Shown piece by piece: positions 30,904-40,752 of a DNA stretch of 64,000 bases. Numbering within the stretch: position 1 is the first letter of the stretch; each line of letters begins with the position of its first letter. The DNA is from Arenimonas malthae CC-JY-1 (GTDB lineage Bacteria; Pseudomonadota; Gammaproteobacteria; Xanthomonadales; Xanthomonadaceae), in assembly GCF_000747075.1 (NCBI RefSeq), contig NZ_AVCH01000001.1:62001-126000 (forward strand), written 5' to 3'. The position numbers and the translations under genes are program-made. Below the pieces are notes generated by a model. It made no database searches and was not told the DNA's origin. It was given only the letters and a program-made list of their open reading frames with translations.

Positions 30904-31508
30904 GTGCCAGCCCCCTGCCGGGCACGGCGGGCATCGCGCAGAATCTCGAAGGATTCCTTGATGACATACAGGCCGATCAACGTGCCGATCATGAAATCGG
31001 GATAGGGCGAGTCGAGCCACAGGACCAGACCGCCCGCAAGGATGACCCCCACGTTCGCCACAACGTCGGCGCGGGTGAACAGCCACGTCGCGCGCAGGTG
31101 CACCTCTCCCGTCTTCAGCGGCGCGAGCAAGCGCAACACGGTGACATTGACCGCCAAAGACAGCAGTGCCGTCCCAATCATCCAACTGCTGGCCGGTTCG
31201 GCGCCGTGAACCACCCGGCGCCCGACCTCGGCCAGCACGCCCAAACCCAACACCAGCAAGATGCTACCGCTGAGCCAGGCCGCATTGGCTTTGAAACTCG
31301 CGGCGCGTCCAATGGCGACCAACCCGATCGCGTAGGCGATGGCATCCGACAGCATGTCCAGTGCATCGGCCAGCAGTCCGGTCGAGTCGGCGATCCAACC
31401 GGCGATGCCGCCGATCACCGCCATCGCGGCATTGAGAGCCAACGCAATCTTCAGGATGCGGCGCTCTTGCGCGTTCTTGGCATCGTGGTGGCAACCGCAG
31501 TCACTCAT
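30900..31508 (-). CDS. CDF-family cation efflux transporter
   Basis: A 202-residue cation diffusion facilitator lacking a long His-loop, with the metal-site helix STGLLADALDMLSDAIAY and a second site at TRADVVANVG. A short N-terminal Cys/His motif (DCGCHHDAKN) may help capture metal. It is at the short end for the family because the cytoplasmic C-terminal domain is nearly absent. This small CDF type co-occurs with lspA and PbrT-like genes in lead/cadmium/zinc modules. GGAGAAAG precedes the ATG at 31508, which lies inside the small upstream ORF. It probably exports Zn(II), Cd(II) or Pb(II). Confidence 0.88.
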   Translation of the reverse strand: MSDCGCHHDAKNAQERRILKIALALNAAMAVIGGIAGWIADSTGLLADALDMLSDAIAYAIGLVAIGRAASFKANAAWLSGSILLVLGLGVLAEVGRRVVHGAEPASSWMIGTALLSLAVNVTVLRLLAPLKTGEVHLRATWLFTRADVVANVGVILAGGLVLWLDSPYPDFMIGTLIGLYVIKESFEILRDARRARQGAGT

Positions 31509-31701
31509 GGCTTTCTCCGTTGGCGGGCGAGCATGAACCGCAGAGATCACCCAACGTGGGCCACCGAGCGGCAAGGCCCCAGCCCGAGGCGAACTCCGCG
31601 CGCAGGCCATGCGTTGGCCACGGCACGCTGTTCAGGAGGAGTGCGGCGCACGCGGAGGTCGCGGCCCGGCGGCAATATCGCAAGTCCCTTGGGCAGCTCA
31701 T
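31501..31701 (-). CDS. Small ORF coupled between pbrT-like and CDF genes
   Basis: Sixty-six codons exactly fill the gap between the permease gene and the CDF gene. Its ATG overlaps the permease stop (ATGA) and its own stop lies eight bases inside the CDF gene. The product has a basic N-terminus, a weak hydrophobic stretch (AATSACAALLLNSV) and cysteines at both ends (MSCPRDLRYC, LCGSCSP). No ribosome site precedes it, so translation would rely on coupling. It could be a small exported metal-binding peptide or a spacer frame. I do not recognise it. Confidence 0.4.
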   Translation of the reverse strand: MSCPRDLRYCRRAATSACAALLLNSVPWPTHGLRAEFASGWGLAARWPTLGDLCGSCSPANGESHE

Positions 31702-33665
31702 GAGCGCGAGGAAGATGCGGCCGACGCTTTCAGCGACCGGGTGTTGGTTATGAAGCCAATGATCGCCAGCGTCGCCACGCCCAACTGCACCAACAAGGAC
31801 TCCCAGGACGGGTACACGCCCAGCCATTCGATGCGTGGCCCCGTCACCCCTGCTTGGGTGACCCAACCCGCCTCCTGAAGGGCAGCCACGCCTTTGCCCG
31901 CCAAGACGACGGCCAGTACGGCGATCAGGAGCGAACTGATCGAGAAGAACCGGCCGACGGGAAGACGTGCGCTGGCGCGAACCATCCAATAGGCCACCGC
32001 GGCCAAGACCAAACATCCGGCCGCGAAGCCAGCAAGGATGGCGCCGGAGACCGCTTCGCTCCACATCGCGATGAAGAACAGGATGGTCTCAAACACTTCG
32101 CGATACACCACGATGAACGCAAGCACGAACAAGAAGAGAGCCGATCGCCGCGTCAACGCCTTCGACAACTTGGCCTGCAGGTACTGCTGCCAGCGTCCGG
32201 CCAAACTCTTCTGATGCATCCAGATACCAACGCTCAGCAGCACGGCAGCGGCGAATAGCGCCGATAATCCTTCGGTCAGCTCCCGATTGGCACCGCTGAT
32301 GTCAATCAAGTAGGTCGCTGCCGCCCAGGTTGCCGCGCCGGCCAGCAAGGCGCTGGCCCATCCCGCATGGACGTACGGCAAGATGTCGGCGCGCTCGGCC
32401 TTGCGCAGGAACACGATCATGCCCATCACGATCAGGAGCGCTTCCAGACCTTCCCGCACCAGGATGGTGAAGCTGCCCAGAAAGGCCGTGGTCGTGTCCA
32501 TCCGGGTATCCGTCAGTACCGCCTCGGCGCGATCCAACAGCGCGTTGACCTCCGCCGACTGTGCGCTCACGTCCGCCAGGGCACCGGGGCGAGCGAGTTG
32601 GCTGCGGTAGCGGGCCATGGCCGTCTCGATCTCTCGCATCAGTGAGGGATCGCGGGTACCCAGGGCCGCCTCAACCGGCTCTACGCCGTCCAAGTAGGCT
32701 GACAACGCCGACGTTGTGGCCTGCGCCGTGTCGCCGGCGGCATACTCCCGCTCGCTGGCGGCCATACGTTGGCGGGCGAGGGAGAACGGATGGGAACGGC
32801 CTGGCGACTGGTTCACCGCCTCAGGGCGTGATCGAAGGTAGGCAACGATGGCGTGCGCCTCCGCCGGGGAGACCGTGGCCGCCAGCTCCGCCTCGCGGGT
32901 CCGGGTCAGGGCTTCGAGCGTCGGGATGCGGCCACGGAGGTCGGCCCGCGCCCGCCACAAGGTCTCCCCGTCGGTGCGGGCGCGAGCGGAGTACGCCAGA
33001 CTGCCCGTGTAGAACGCCAGCGCCCAGCGATCGGATTCCGACAGCGCCGAAAAGCTGGGCATGCTGGTGCCTTGCACGCCCTGGGAGATCACTTCATACA
33101 GCGCCAGGGGCGTCCGCTGGGCCGCGCGACCCGCGTCGGTAAAGGCGATCGGCGGGGGATCCAAGGTGGCTCCCGCCAGACCGTCTCCGCGCCCGGTCGG
33201 ACCGTGGCAGGCCGCACATTGCTGGGCGTAGAGCGCCGTCACGCGGGCCGGCTCTGGTGGCGACACTGGCACGGCCCCGATGGGATAGTCGGCCAACAAA
33301 TCGTCGGCCATCCCGCGAGCCAGCGTGGCGACCTGGGTGGAGTCGGCCTTGAGGTCCACCGCCGCGACCAACTGGTCGGCTCGGGCCAGCAGCCGCGGCT
33401 GTTGAGGACTCGCCGGCAGGGTTTGGAGTTGCGTGCGAACCGCGCTGGCAAACTCCTGCATCTCCGCATACTCGCCAGGCGACAGGATGCGGCCACCGTG
33501 GACGGCAGCGGCATAGTCCACCGCGATGTAGTCGAGCATTTGCCACGTTTGTCGCGGCTCAACGGGGGGTGTCTGGGCGTGAACCGGCAGCAGCACCAGA
33601 CCCATCACGAGCGCTGCGATCCATTGCTGCCTCAGCAGTACGAGCAGAGGGCGGATCTGAGGCAT
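31698..33665 (-). CDS. pbrT: PbrT-like FTR1 permease fused to cytochrome c domain
   Basis: A 655-residue protein: signal sequence, a periplasmic c-type cytochrome domain with CAACH (residues 150-154), a helical linker, then an FTR1 iron-permease domain with seven predicted helices carrying the REGLE and REVFE metal-binding motifs. This fusion is the architecture of PbrT, the Pb(II) uptake protein of lead-resistance operons, and of related ferrous-iron permeases. Its promoter (33700-33730) has the MerR-type layout controlled by the divergent CadR/PbrR gene. I use the ATG at 33665. Lead as the substrate is inferred from neighbours. Confidence 0.85.
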   Translation of the reverse strand: MPQIRPLLVLLRQQWIAALVMGLVLLPVHAQTPPVEPRQTWQMLDYIAVDYAAAVHGGRILSPGEYAEMQEFASAVRTQLQTLPASPQQPRLLARADQLVAAVDLKADSTQVATLARGMADDLLADYPIGAVPVSPPEPARVTALYAQQCAACHGPTGRGDGLAGATLDPPPIAFTDAGRAAQRTPLALYEVISQGVQGTSMPSFSALSESDRWALAFYTGSLAYSARARTDGETLWRARADLRGRIPTLEALTRTREAELAATVSPAEAHAIVAYLRSRPEAVNQSPGRSHPFSLARQRMAASEREYAAGDTAQATTSALSAYLDGVEPVEAALGTRDPSLMREIETAMARYRSQLARPGALADVSAQSAEVNALLDRAEAVLTDTRMDTTTAFLGSFTILVREGLEALLIVMGMIVFLRKAERADILPYVHAGWASALLAGAATWAAATYLIDISGANRELTEGLSALFAAAVLLSVGIWMHQKSLAGRWQQYLQAKLSKALTRRSALFLFVLAFIVVYREVFETILFFIAMWSEAVSGAILAGFAAGCLVLAAVAYWMVRASARLPVGRFFSISSLLIAVLAVVLAGKGVAALQEAGWVTQAGVTGPRIEWLGVYPSWESLLVQLGVATLAIIGFITNTRSLKASAASSSRS

Positions 33666-33699
33666 GGCAGGGGCACTTCGTTGGCAGCGGGAGAGGGGT

Positions 33700-33730
33700 A
33701 GCGTAAAGTCCGTAGCCACTACAGAGTCAA
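33700..33730 (-). promoter_or_regulatory. MerR-type promoter/operator of the pbr operon
   Basis: Reading toward lower coordinates: TTGACT (-35, 33725-33730), a 19-base spacer with the dyad CTGTAGTGGCTACGG, then TACGCT (-10, 33700-33705). The over-long 19-base spacer with a central dyad is the hallmark of promoters remodelled by MerR-family activators, and the dyad closely resembles known PbrR/CadR operators. Confidence 0.8.
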
Positions 33731-33741
33731 GCGGGATGCGA

Positions 33742-34143
33742 ATGAAAATCAGTGAAGCCGCCACCGCCAGTGGCTGTCACTTGGAGACCATCCGCTATTA
33801 CGAGAGGATCGGACTGCTTCCTGGGCCGGTCCGAACGGGGAACGGCTATCGGGTCTATGGCCACCACGACGTGGCACGGTTGCGTTTTATCACCCGCGGC
33901 CGGGAACTGGGCTTTAGCCTGAGCGAGATTCGCGACCTGATGCGATTGGCGGAGGATCCGGACCTGTCCTGCGACGACGTGGACCGGCTCGCGCGCCACC
34001 ACCTCGCCGAGATCCGCGAGCGGCAGGCCGAACTGCAACGAATGGCGCAAGAGTTGGAACGCACCATTGCCGATTGCTGCGGCGGCCGCCGGGGCACCTG
34101 CGCCATCTTGGGCGGATTGCAGACGCCGGCGAAGCCAGTGTGA
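33742..34143 (+). CDS. CadR/PbrR-type MerR-family metal regulator
   Basis: A 133-residue MerR-family activator: winged helix-turn-helix (MKISEAATASG to about residue 70), dimerisation helix, and a C-terminal metal loop. Cys 12, Cys 77 and Cys 112/113 plus Cys 120 match the pattern of CadR and PbrR (Cys 12, 77, 112, 119), which respond to Cd(II) or Pb(II). It is transcribed divergently from the PbrT-like gene across the operator at 33700-33730 and most likely activates that operon. I chose ATG 33742 by analogy with the family start MKI; ATG 33736 is also possible. Confidence 0.9.
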   Translation: MKISEAATASGCHLETIRYYERIGLLPGPVRTGNGYRVYGHHDVARLRFITRGRELGFSLSEIRDLMRLAEDPDLSCDDVDRLARHHLAEIRERQAELQRMAQELERTIADCCGGRRGTCAILGGLQTPAKPV

Positions 34144-34428
34144 TCCCATCCACTGGACATTCGAGGGCCGGGGAGGCGATGACGACAGGATCAGGGTCCC
34201 CGGAGCAGCTGCTCGGTCTCCGGATGGCGCTCCAAGAAGCGTTTCAGGGCGCGGATGGCGATGATGCAATGCGTCGTCCCAATTTGGGACTATGGCATGC
34301 TCCAGTGCGAAGCTTCAGCGGCGGGAGTCGGGAACGAAAGGGGCGCCCAAAGAATGCCGGCCTACCGAAGCGGGCCGTCAGAATGAGCGGAGCAGAACCC
34401 CCTTTGGGGAATTGGGCGCGACCATGGA

Positions 34429-35003
34429 TGAAGATTTTCATCTTCCCGCATGGTCCAATCGGGGCCCAACGGCCCTATCGGAACCCTGCCTTGACCCCCG
34501 ACACGGCGTACCACGAGGCGGGACACATTGTCTTCGCCCACCTGACCGGCATTTGCATTGCGGTGAAACTGACCGGTGAACACACCGCCACCCAAGCCGC
34601 TGCAATTTACGACCGTCACCACGATCTGGCCGCCGCCCGAGCGCGAGGTGCGGGAAATGTAGAGATCGACTACGCGCTGGAGGAAGCCATCATCGCGGCG
34701 GCTGGGTACGTCGCGCAGGAACGGTATCGACAGTGCGTTGGCGCAACGGTCTCGGAGGATGAGTTGTTTCGAGACGCACACGGCGATGTACTGGCCGTGC
34801 GTGCGGCCTTGGGTCCGCTCCGGTGGTTTGAGGTTTGTGACAAGGCGCGGAGCTATCTCGCGCAACCCGGGGTGTGGCAAGCCATTGAGCGGGTCGCCGA
34901 GGCGGCCTTGCAGCGCGGCGCCCTGTCCGAATCACAACTAGACACCCTCTTGCATTCCGCAGACGTCGATTTTGACCTGCCGACGGGAACGGTTCTGCGG
35001 TGA
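34429..35003 (+). CDS. FtsH-peptidase-like zinc metalloprotease (HEAGH)
   Basis: A protein of about 191 aa with the zinc-protease motif in AYHEAGHIVFAHL, the exact wording of the M41 (FtsH) peptidase active site, but without the AAA ATPase domain. Similar small M41-like proteins are known in mobile regions and plasmids. The start is uncertain: the frame remains open upstream to an ATG at 34180 that follows GGGGAGGCG, which would add 83 residues of unclear quality. It follows the metal regulator on the same strand but is probably independent. Substrates are unknown. Confidence 0.6.
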
Positions 35004-35495
35004 CCCGATCGCGTGCGGCGTGCCCCTGAAGCAGGCTGCTGTCGCCTGGGCAGTGGGATGACGGGGGCTCGCAGAGCCCTGCCTGATCCGGATCGGGGCC
35101 TACGCCGCGCTGTCCGAGCCGGGCCTTCCCAAAGAAAACGGCCCGCCGGAGCGGACCGCTGGAGAAGTGGGGCGGAATTCGCAGCGGGAACCAGCCCAAG
35201 CCCGCGCTCCTTTCCCCTTTAGTTTTTGGGTGACGCCACGGTCATTACCTAATCATAAGGCCCATGCTGCGCCGGCCGTCAATGCAAACCGACCACGGAC
35301 CGGCTGCAAGCGCAGGGGAAAGCGCCTCAGGGCGCTGAAGGTTGCGACCACGGGACCTGCTGCGGCGGCAGCATGCTCAAGGCGCTGGTCGCCGGCCGGG
35401 ATGCCGAGGTACGCGCCCGCTTTCCGGGCTAGCGGCCCAGGGCCCCGGCCGCGCTGCTAGGCTGATCCCCGGAACTACGCTGACCCGCCATTGCC
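35004..35495. other. Intergenic stretch without a supported gene
   Basis: About 490 bases between the protease and the phospholipase-D gene. Open frames here are short and have poor codon quality. A 30-codon frame near 35340-35430 reads GCDHGTCCGGS and could be the tail of a lost gene. The TTTAGTTTTTGGGTG and CCTAATCATAAGG area around 35220-35262 is more AT-rich than its surroundings and could hold a promoter or an old insertion scar. Nothing further is supported. Confidence 0.4.
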
Positions 35496-36566
35496 ATGCC
35501 ATCCATAACGGAAACGACCACGGTCTTCGTGGAGGGGGACGCCCTCTACGAGGCGATGCACGCGGACCTCGCCGGCGCCACGCGAGACGCGCGTCTGGAG
35601 TGTTACATCGTGGCGGATGATGACGTCGGCGGGCCGATGCTCACCGCCTTGGCCGATCTGGCACAGGCCGGCCGGCGGGTCCAGGTTCGTATCGATGCCG
35701 TGGGCTCTTGGCGTCTGATTCCACCCGAGCGGGTCCGTGCCCTGATCGCGGCCGGCGTGCAGTGGCACTGGAGCCGGCCGTGGTCGTGGCGCCAGCCGGG
35801 GCAATTCCACGTCCGCAATCACCGCAAGCTCCTGGTTATCGACGACGCGGTCGCGTACCTGGGCGGATTCAACCTCGACCGGCGCAATTCCCAGCGGGCG
35901 GTGGGGGCGGCTCGCTGGCGCGACACCCATGTCCGTCTAACCGGCCCTCGGGTGGCCGAGGCCATCCGGTTGTTCGACGACTACCCCCGGGCGCCACGCG
36001 TCCCGGCGCCCACGGCGCGGTCGCCTTTGGCACTGCTGTCGAACCGTTCGCGTCGTTGCCGGCATCGCCTGCGCTGCGCGTTCACCGAGGCGTTCGACCA
36101 GGCCCGGGAGCGGCTCTGGCTGACGACGCCGTACTTCGCACCGGACCGGCGCAGCCAGCGGGCCTTGTGCGGCGCCGCTCGCCGCGGCGTGGATGTCCGC
36201 GTGCTGGTGCCAGGCAAAAGTGATGTTCCGTTGGCGCAATGGGCGGCACGGGCGGCCTATGCACACATGCTCGACGCGGGGGTGCGCATCTGGGAGTACC
36301 AACCACGGGTGCTGCACGCCAAAACCGCCCTGGTCGACCGGGACTGGGCGACGGTCGGCACCGCCAATTTCGACTACCGCAGCTTCTTCCTCAACGACGA
36401 GATCAACCTGCTCGGGCAGGCGCCAGCCCTCAACGCCACGTTGGCGGAACACTTCGTGCTTGATCTGGCCGAGTCCCGAGAGGTGCTGAAGGCGGCTTGG
36501 AGACAGCGACCTTGGTACGCGCCGGCCCTGGAGCTGATCGGCTGGTGGGCGCGGCGTTGGCTCTAG
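35496..36566 (+). CDS. Phospholipase D family / cardiolipin synthase-like protein
   Basis: A 356-residue protein with two PLD (HKD) active-site motifs: NHRKLLVIDDAVAYLGG in the first half and LHAKTALVDRDWATVG in the second, each followed by the conserved GGFN or GTANFD. The lack of N-terminal membrane helices and the size resemble ClsB-type cardiolipin synthases, which join phosphatidyl groups at the inner membrane. PLD proteins in islands can also be nucleases, so lipid synthesis is likely but not certain. It stands alone between the protease and the mer operon. Confidence 0.85.
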   Translation: MPSITETTTVFVEGDALYEAMHADLAGATRDARLECYIVADDDVGGPMLTALADLAQAGRRVQVRIDAVGSWRLIPPERVRALIAAGVQWHWSRPWSWRQPGQFHVRNHRKLLVIDDAVAYLGGFNLDRRNSQRAVGAARWRDTHVRLTGPRVAEAIRLFDDYPRAPRVPAPTARSPLALLSNRSRRCRHRLRCAFTEAFDQARERLWLTTPYFAPDRRSQRALCGAARRGVDVRVLVPGKSDVPLAQWAARAAYAHMLDAGVRIWEYQPRVLHAKTALVDRDWATVGTANFDYRSFFLNDEINLLGQAPALNATLAEHFVLDLAESREVLKAAWRQRPWYAPALELIGWWARRWL

Positions 36567-36706
36567 CAGCCGTCACGCGGCCTTTTCAGCGCTATCCGGA
36601 AACAGCGTGGAAACGACGCCCAACTCCGTCTGGACAGACCGCGACCCCTTGCAAGGGTCCCGTATCAACTTCGTGTTTTCTCGCCTGGCGTGCCTTAAAG
36701 GCAGTA

Positions 36707-37126
36707 TTAGTCAGCGGCGGTACGTCGGTGAAGGGAGGCGATCAAAGGGCAAGTCACGTGGTCTTGGCTTGAACTGCACGCCGTTACCAGTCGGGACAGC
36801 GCTGATTCCATGCGCTTGAGGTCGGCCAACCGCAAGCGAACGTCTTTCAGGCGCGCTGCTGCCAGGTCGGCCGCTTCGTGGCAATGGGTGCCGTCCTCGA
36901 GTCTGAGCAGCTGGGCGACCTCGTCCAGATTGAATCCCAGTCGTTGGGCGGACTTCACGAACCTCACGCGGTCCACGTCCGCTGGCCCATAGCGACGGAT
37001 ACCACCGATAGGGCGATCCGGCTCCGGCAGCAGCCCCTTGCGCTGATAGAAGCGGATCGTTTCCACGTTGACCTCGGCGGCCTTGGCAAAGGCTCCAATG
37101 GTCAGGGTGTCTGGTGTGTCGGCCAT
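36707..37126 (-). CDS. merR: Mercury-responsive regulator MerR
   Basis: A 139-residue MerR with winged helix-turn-helix ([20 protein letters not shown]) and the three mercury-binding cysteines at 82 (THCHE), 117 (ACSSS) and 126 (TCPLI), the same numbering as characterised MerR proteins. It represses and, with Hg(II), activates the divergent merTPA promoter, whose -35 box begins six bases from the merR start codon. Length and residues are complete, so it should be functional. Confidence 0.95.
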   Translation of the reverse strand: MADTPDTLTIGAFAKAAEVNVETIRFYQRKGLLPEPDRPIGGIRRYGPADVDRVRFVKSAQRLGFNLDEVAQLLRLEDGTHCHEAADLAAARLKDVRLRLADLKRMESALSRLVTACSSSQDHVTCPLIASLHRRTAAD

Positions 37127-37131
37127 AGCGC

Positions 37132-37162
37132 TTGACTCCGTACCTGACTACGGAAGTAACGT
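37132..37162 (+). promoter_or_regulatory. merTPA promoter with MerR operator
   Basis: TTGACT (-35, 37132-37137), a 19-base spacer containing the dyad CCGTACCTGACTACGG, and TAACGT (-10, 37157-37162). The 19-base spacing and CCGTA...TACGG dyad are the classical MerR-activated arrangement. The -35 box lies immediately beside the divergent merR start. Confidence 0.9.
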
Positions 37163-37197
37163 TAGCGCATCACGCGAAGTCTCGGAAGGAGAATCCC

Positions 37198-37548
37198 ATG
37201 GCAGACCTCCGCACCGGTCGTGGCGCGCTGGCCGCCGGCGGCATCGCCGCGCTTCTTGCCTCTACTTGCTGCCTCGGTCCGCTGGTGCTGATCACGCTGG
37301 GCTTCTCCGGTGCCTGGATCGGCAACTTGGCCGTGTTGGAACCCTACCGACCGGTCTTCATTGTCGCAGCGCTCGTGGCGCTTTTCTTCGCATGGCGCCG
37401 AATCTTCCGGCCTGTAGCCGCCTGCGCGCCGGGCGACGCATGCGCCGTGCCTCGGGTGCGGCTGGCCTACAAGGTGATGTTCTGGATCGTCGCTGGCCTG
37501 GTGCTGATGGCCCTCGTGTTTCCCTATGCCATGCCCCTGTTCTACTGA
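37198..37548 (+). CDS. merT: Mercuric ion transporter MerT
   Basis: A 116-residue inner-membrane protein with three predicted helices. The Cys pair in helix 1 (STCCLGPL) and the second pair on the cytoplasmic loop (ACAPGDAC) carry Hg(II) from MerP to the reductase. The ATG at 37198 has GGAGAATCC upstream. It is the first gene of the operon, with 12 bases to merP. Confidence 0.95.
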   Translation: MADLRTGRGALAAGGIAALLASTCCLGPLVLITLGFSGAWIGNLAVLEPYRPVFIVAALVALFFAWRRIFRPVAACAPGDACAVPRVRLAYKVMFWIVAGLVLMALVFPYAMPLFY

Positions 37549-37560
37549 AAGGAGATACCC

Positions 37561-39532
<1,972 letters not shown>

Positions 39533-39794
39533 CGACGTGATGAGCGTTCAAAGCCAAAACCGCGCTGTCATCGCTGAGGCAACCGCCTAAGTTGGGGCGA
39601 CCACGTATCAGGGCGGGTAAACACACCCACATACTCAGGTTCCATGCATGAGCGACCTAGATTCTGGCATCTGGTGTTCGTCTCTGGAATCGACTGCAAC
39701 GGCAGCCCCTGATCTGGAATGTCAGACCAAACTCCGCCTCCTTTGGTCCCGGGACAGATACCGGACGGCGTCGGAAGGTTCTGTCCCCACGCCA

Positions 39795-40661
39795 TTAGCT
39801 CCCGAGCACCCCGCCGTCCGACGTCTCCGCCCACCGGGCACAGGGTGGCAATTGCTCGGGCTCGTGAACCTGCAGCAAAAACGCCGGCGGCAACTCGCGG
39901 TCCGGATCCAGCGCCGCGCGATAGGCCTGGATGAGGTAGGGGACCAAGGGAGCGCGCCGCGTCAACGCCAACCCCACCGTACCTTCGAAGTACTCCAGGC
40001 GAATCATCTGGCTCTGCGCAGCCGTGAGCGCTTGATGCGGTCGCAAGCGCAGGGTGGCCGGCGTGTTCCACTCCACGTCCTCCGCGCCGGTAGCCGGGGC
40101 GCTGACCGGTACCGCCGTCGCGCTGCGCACTCGCCCCAGATTGAAATCCCGGAAGGCCTGAGCCCGCTCGCAATAGGCCCGGACGTGCCAGCGCACCCCG
40201 GCCTGGATCAGGGCATGGGGAAAGATGCGCCGACGCGTGCCCTCAGGATGGCGCAGCGACTGATACTCGATGTCCACGCCTTGGCCGGTGCGAATCGCCG
40301 CATGCACGACGGGGAAAATTCGAAGTGACGTGTGCGTGGCATCTTCGAGCACCGATTCCGACGGGACGCCCGTTTGCAGGCCGCCTTCGCTGCCGGCGGC
40401 GCCAACCAGCTGCTGGTACTCCCGAAACGATCCTTCGGTGAGAACCGGTTTGACCCAGTCGGTCGCGCGATACCCCCGCTCCCCCGGAACCGGGTGGCAG
40501 TTATGCTCGGCCTGCTCGCGGTACGCGGTCAGGTCCCGACTGGCCTGGACCGCGTGCACTGGGAAAAATTCTCGCAAACGGCTGTTGGTGACCCGACCCT
40601 CCCAAAGCAGCAGGGTTTCGATCGCTTTGAGGCGGTCCAGAGGGGCTTGGCGGCGCGGCAT
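39795..40661 (-). CDS. WYL-domain transcriptional regulator of the Wadjet operon
   Basis: A 288-residue protein: an N-terminal winged helix (PLDRLKAIETLLLWEG, NSRLREFFPVHAVQASRDL), a WYL-like ligand domain (IEYQSLRHPEGTRRRIFPHALIQAGVRWHVRAY) and a C-terminal extension. The architecture matches BrxR/CapW-type repressors that control phage- and plasmid-defence operons. It is divergent from jetA across a 28-bp dyad (40699-40726). I start it at the ATG at 40661; an ATG at 40703 would place the start inside the dyad. It probably represses the Wadjet genes until an invader signal binds the WYL domain. Confidence 0.82.
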   Translation of the reverse strand: MPRRQAPLDRLKAIETLLLWEGRVTNSRLREFFPVHAVQASRDLTAYREQAEHNCHPVPGERGYRATDWVKPVLTEGSFREYQQLVGAAGSEGGLQTGVPSESVLEDATHTSLRIFPVVHAAIRTGQGVDIEYQSLRHPEGTRRRIFPHALIQAGVRWHVRAYCERAQAFRDFNLGRVRSATAVPVSAPATGAEDVEWNTPATLRLRPHQALTAAQSQMIRLEYFEGTVGLALTRRAPLVPYLIQAYRAALDPDRELPPAFLLQVHEPEQLPPCARWAETSDGGVLGS

Positions 40662-40698
40662 GGGGAAGGGGAGGCCCGCGGAAAGGTGGGAAAACCAT

Positions 40699-40726
40699 AA
40701 CATGGCGTTTAACTAAACACCATGTT
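40699..40726. promoter_or_regulatory. 28-bp dyad operator between WYL regulator and jetA
   Basis: Arms AACATGGCGTTTA (40699-40711) and TAAACACCATGTT (40714-40726) are complementary at 12 of 13 positions around a 2-base centre. A further direct repeat, CATGTTATGTTT (40721-40732) and CATGTTACGTTT (40738-40749), leads into the jetA start. The dyad is AT-rich against a GC-rich background and is the natural binding site for the WYL dimer. Confidence 0.7.
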
Positions 40727-40752
40727 ATGTTTAACTTCATGTTACGTTTGTG

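Noticed and set aside
34180-34428. Upstream extension of the M41-like protease to an ATG at 34180
   Set aside because: The added residues have no conserved features and the motif-bearing part starts later; mentioned only as an alternative.
35340-35430. A short frame reading GCDHGTCCGGS resembling a Cys-rich metal protein tail
   Set aside because: Only about 30 codons, no start, no ribosome site.
36567-36706. Search for Tn21/Tn501-type 38-bp terminal repeats around the mer operon
   Set aside because: No such ends are readable on either side; only the palindrome CCCTTGCAAGGG (36646-36657) was seen, insufficient to call a transposon.
39568-39794. A minus-strand frame between merA and the WYL gene (ending YVGVFTRPDTWSPQLRRL)
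   Set aside because: No start signal, no recognised family, and it continues as antisense frame of the WYL gene region.
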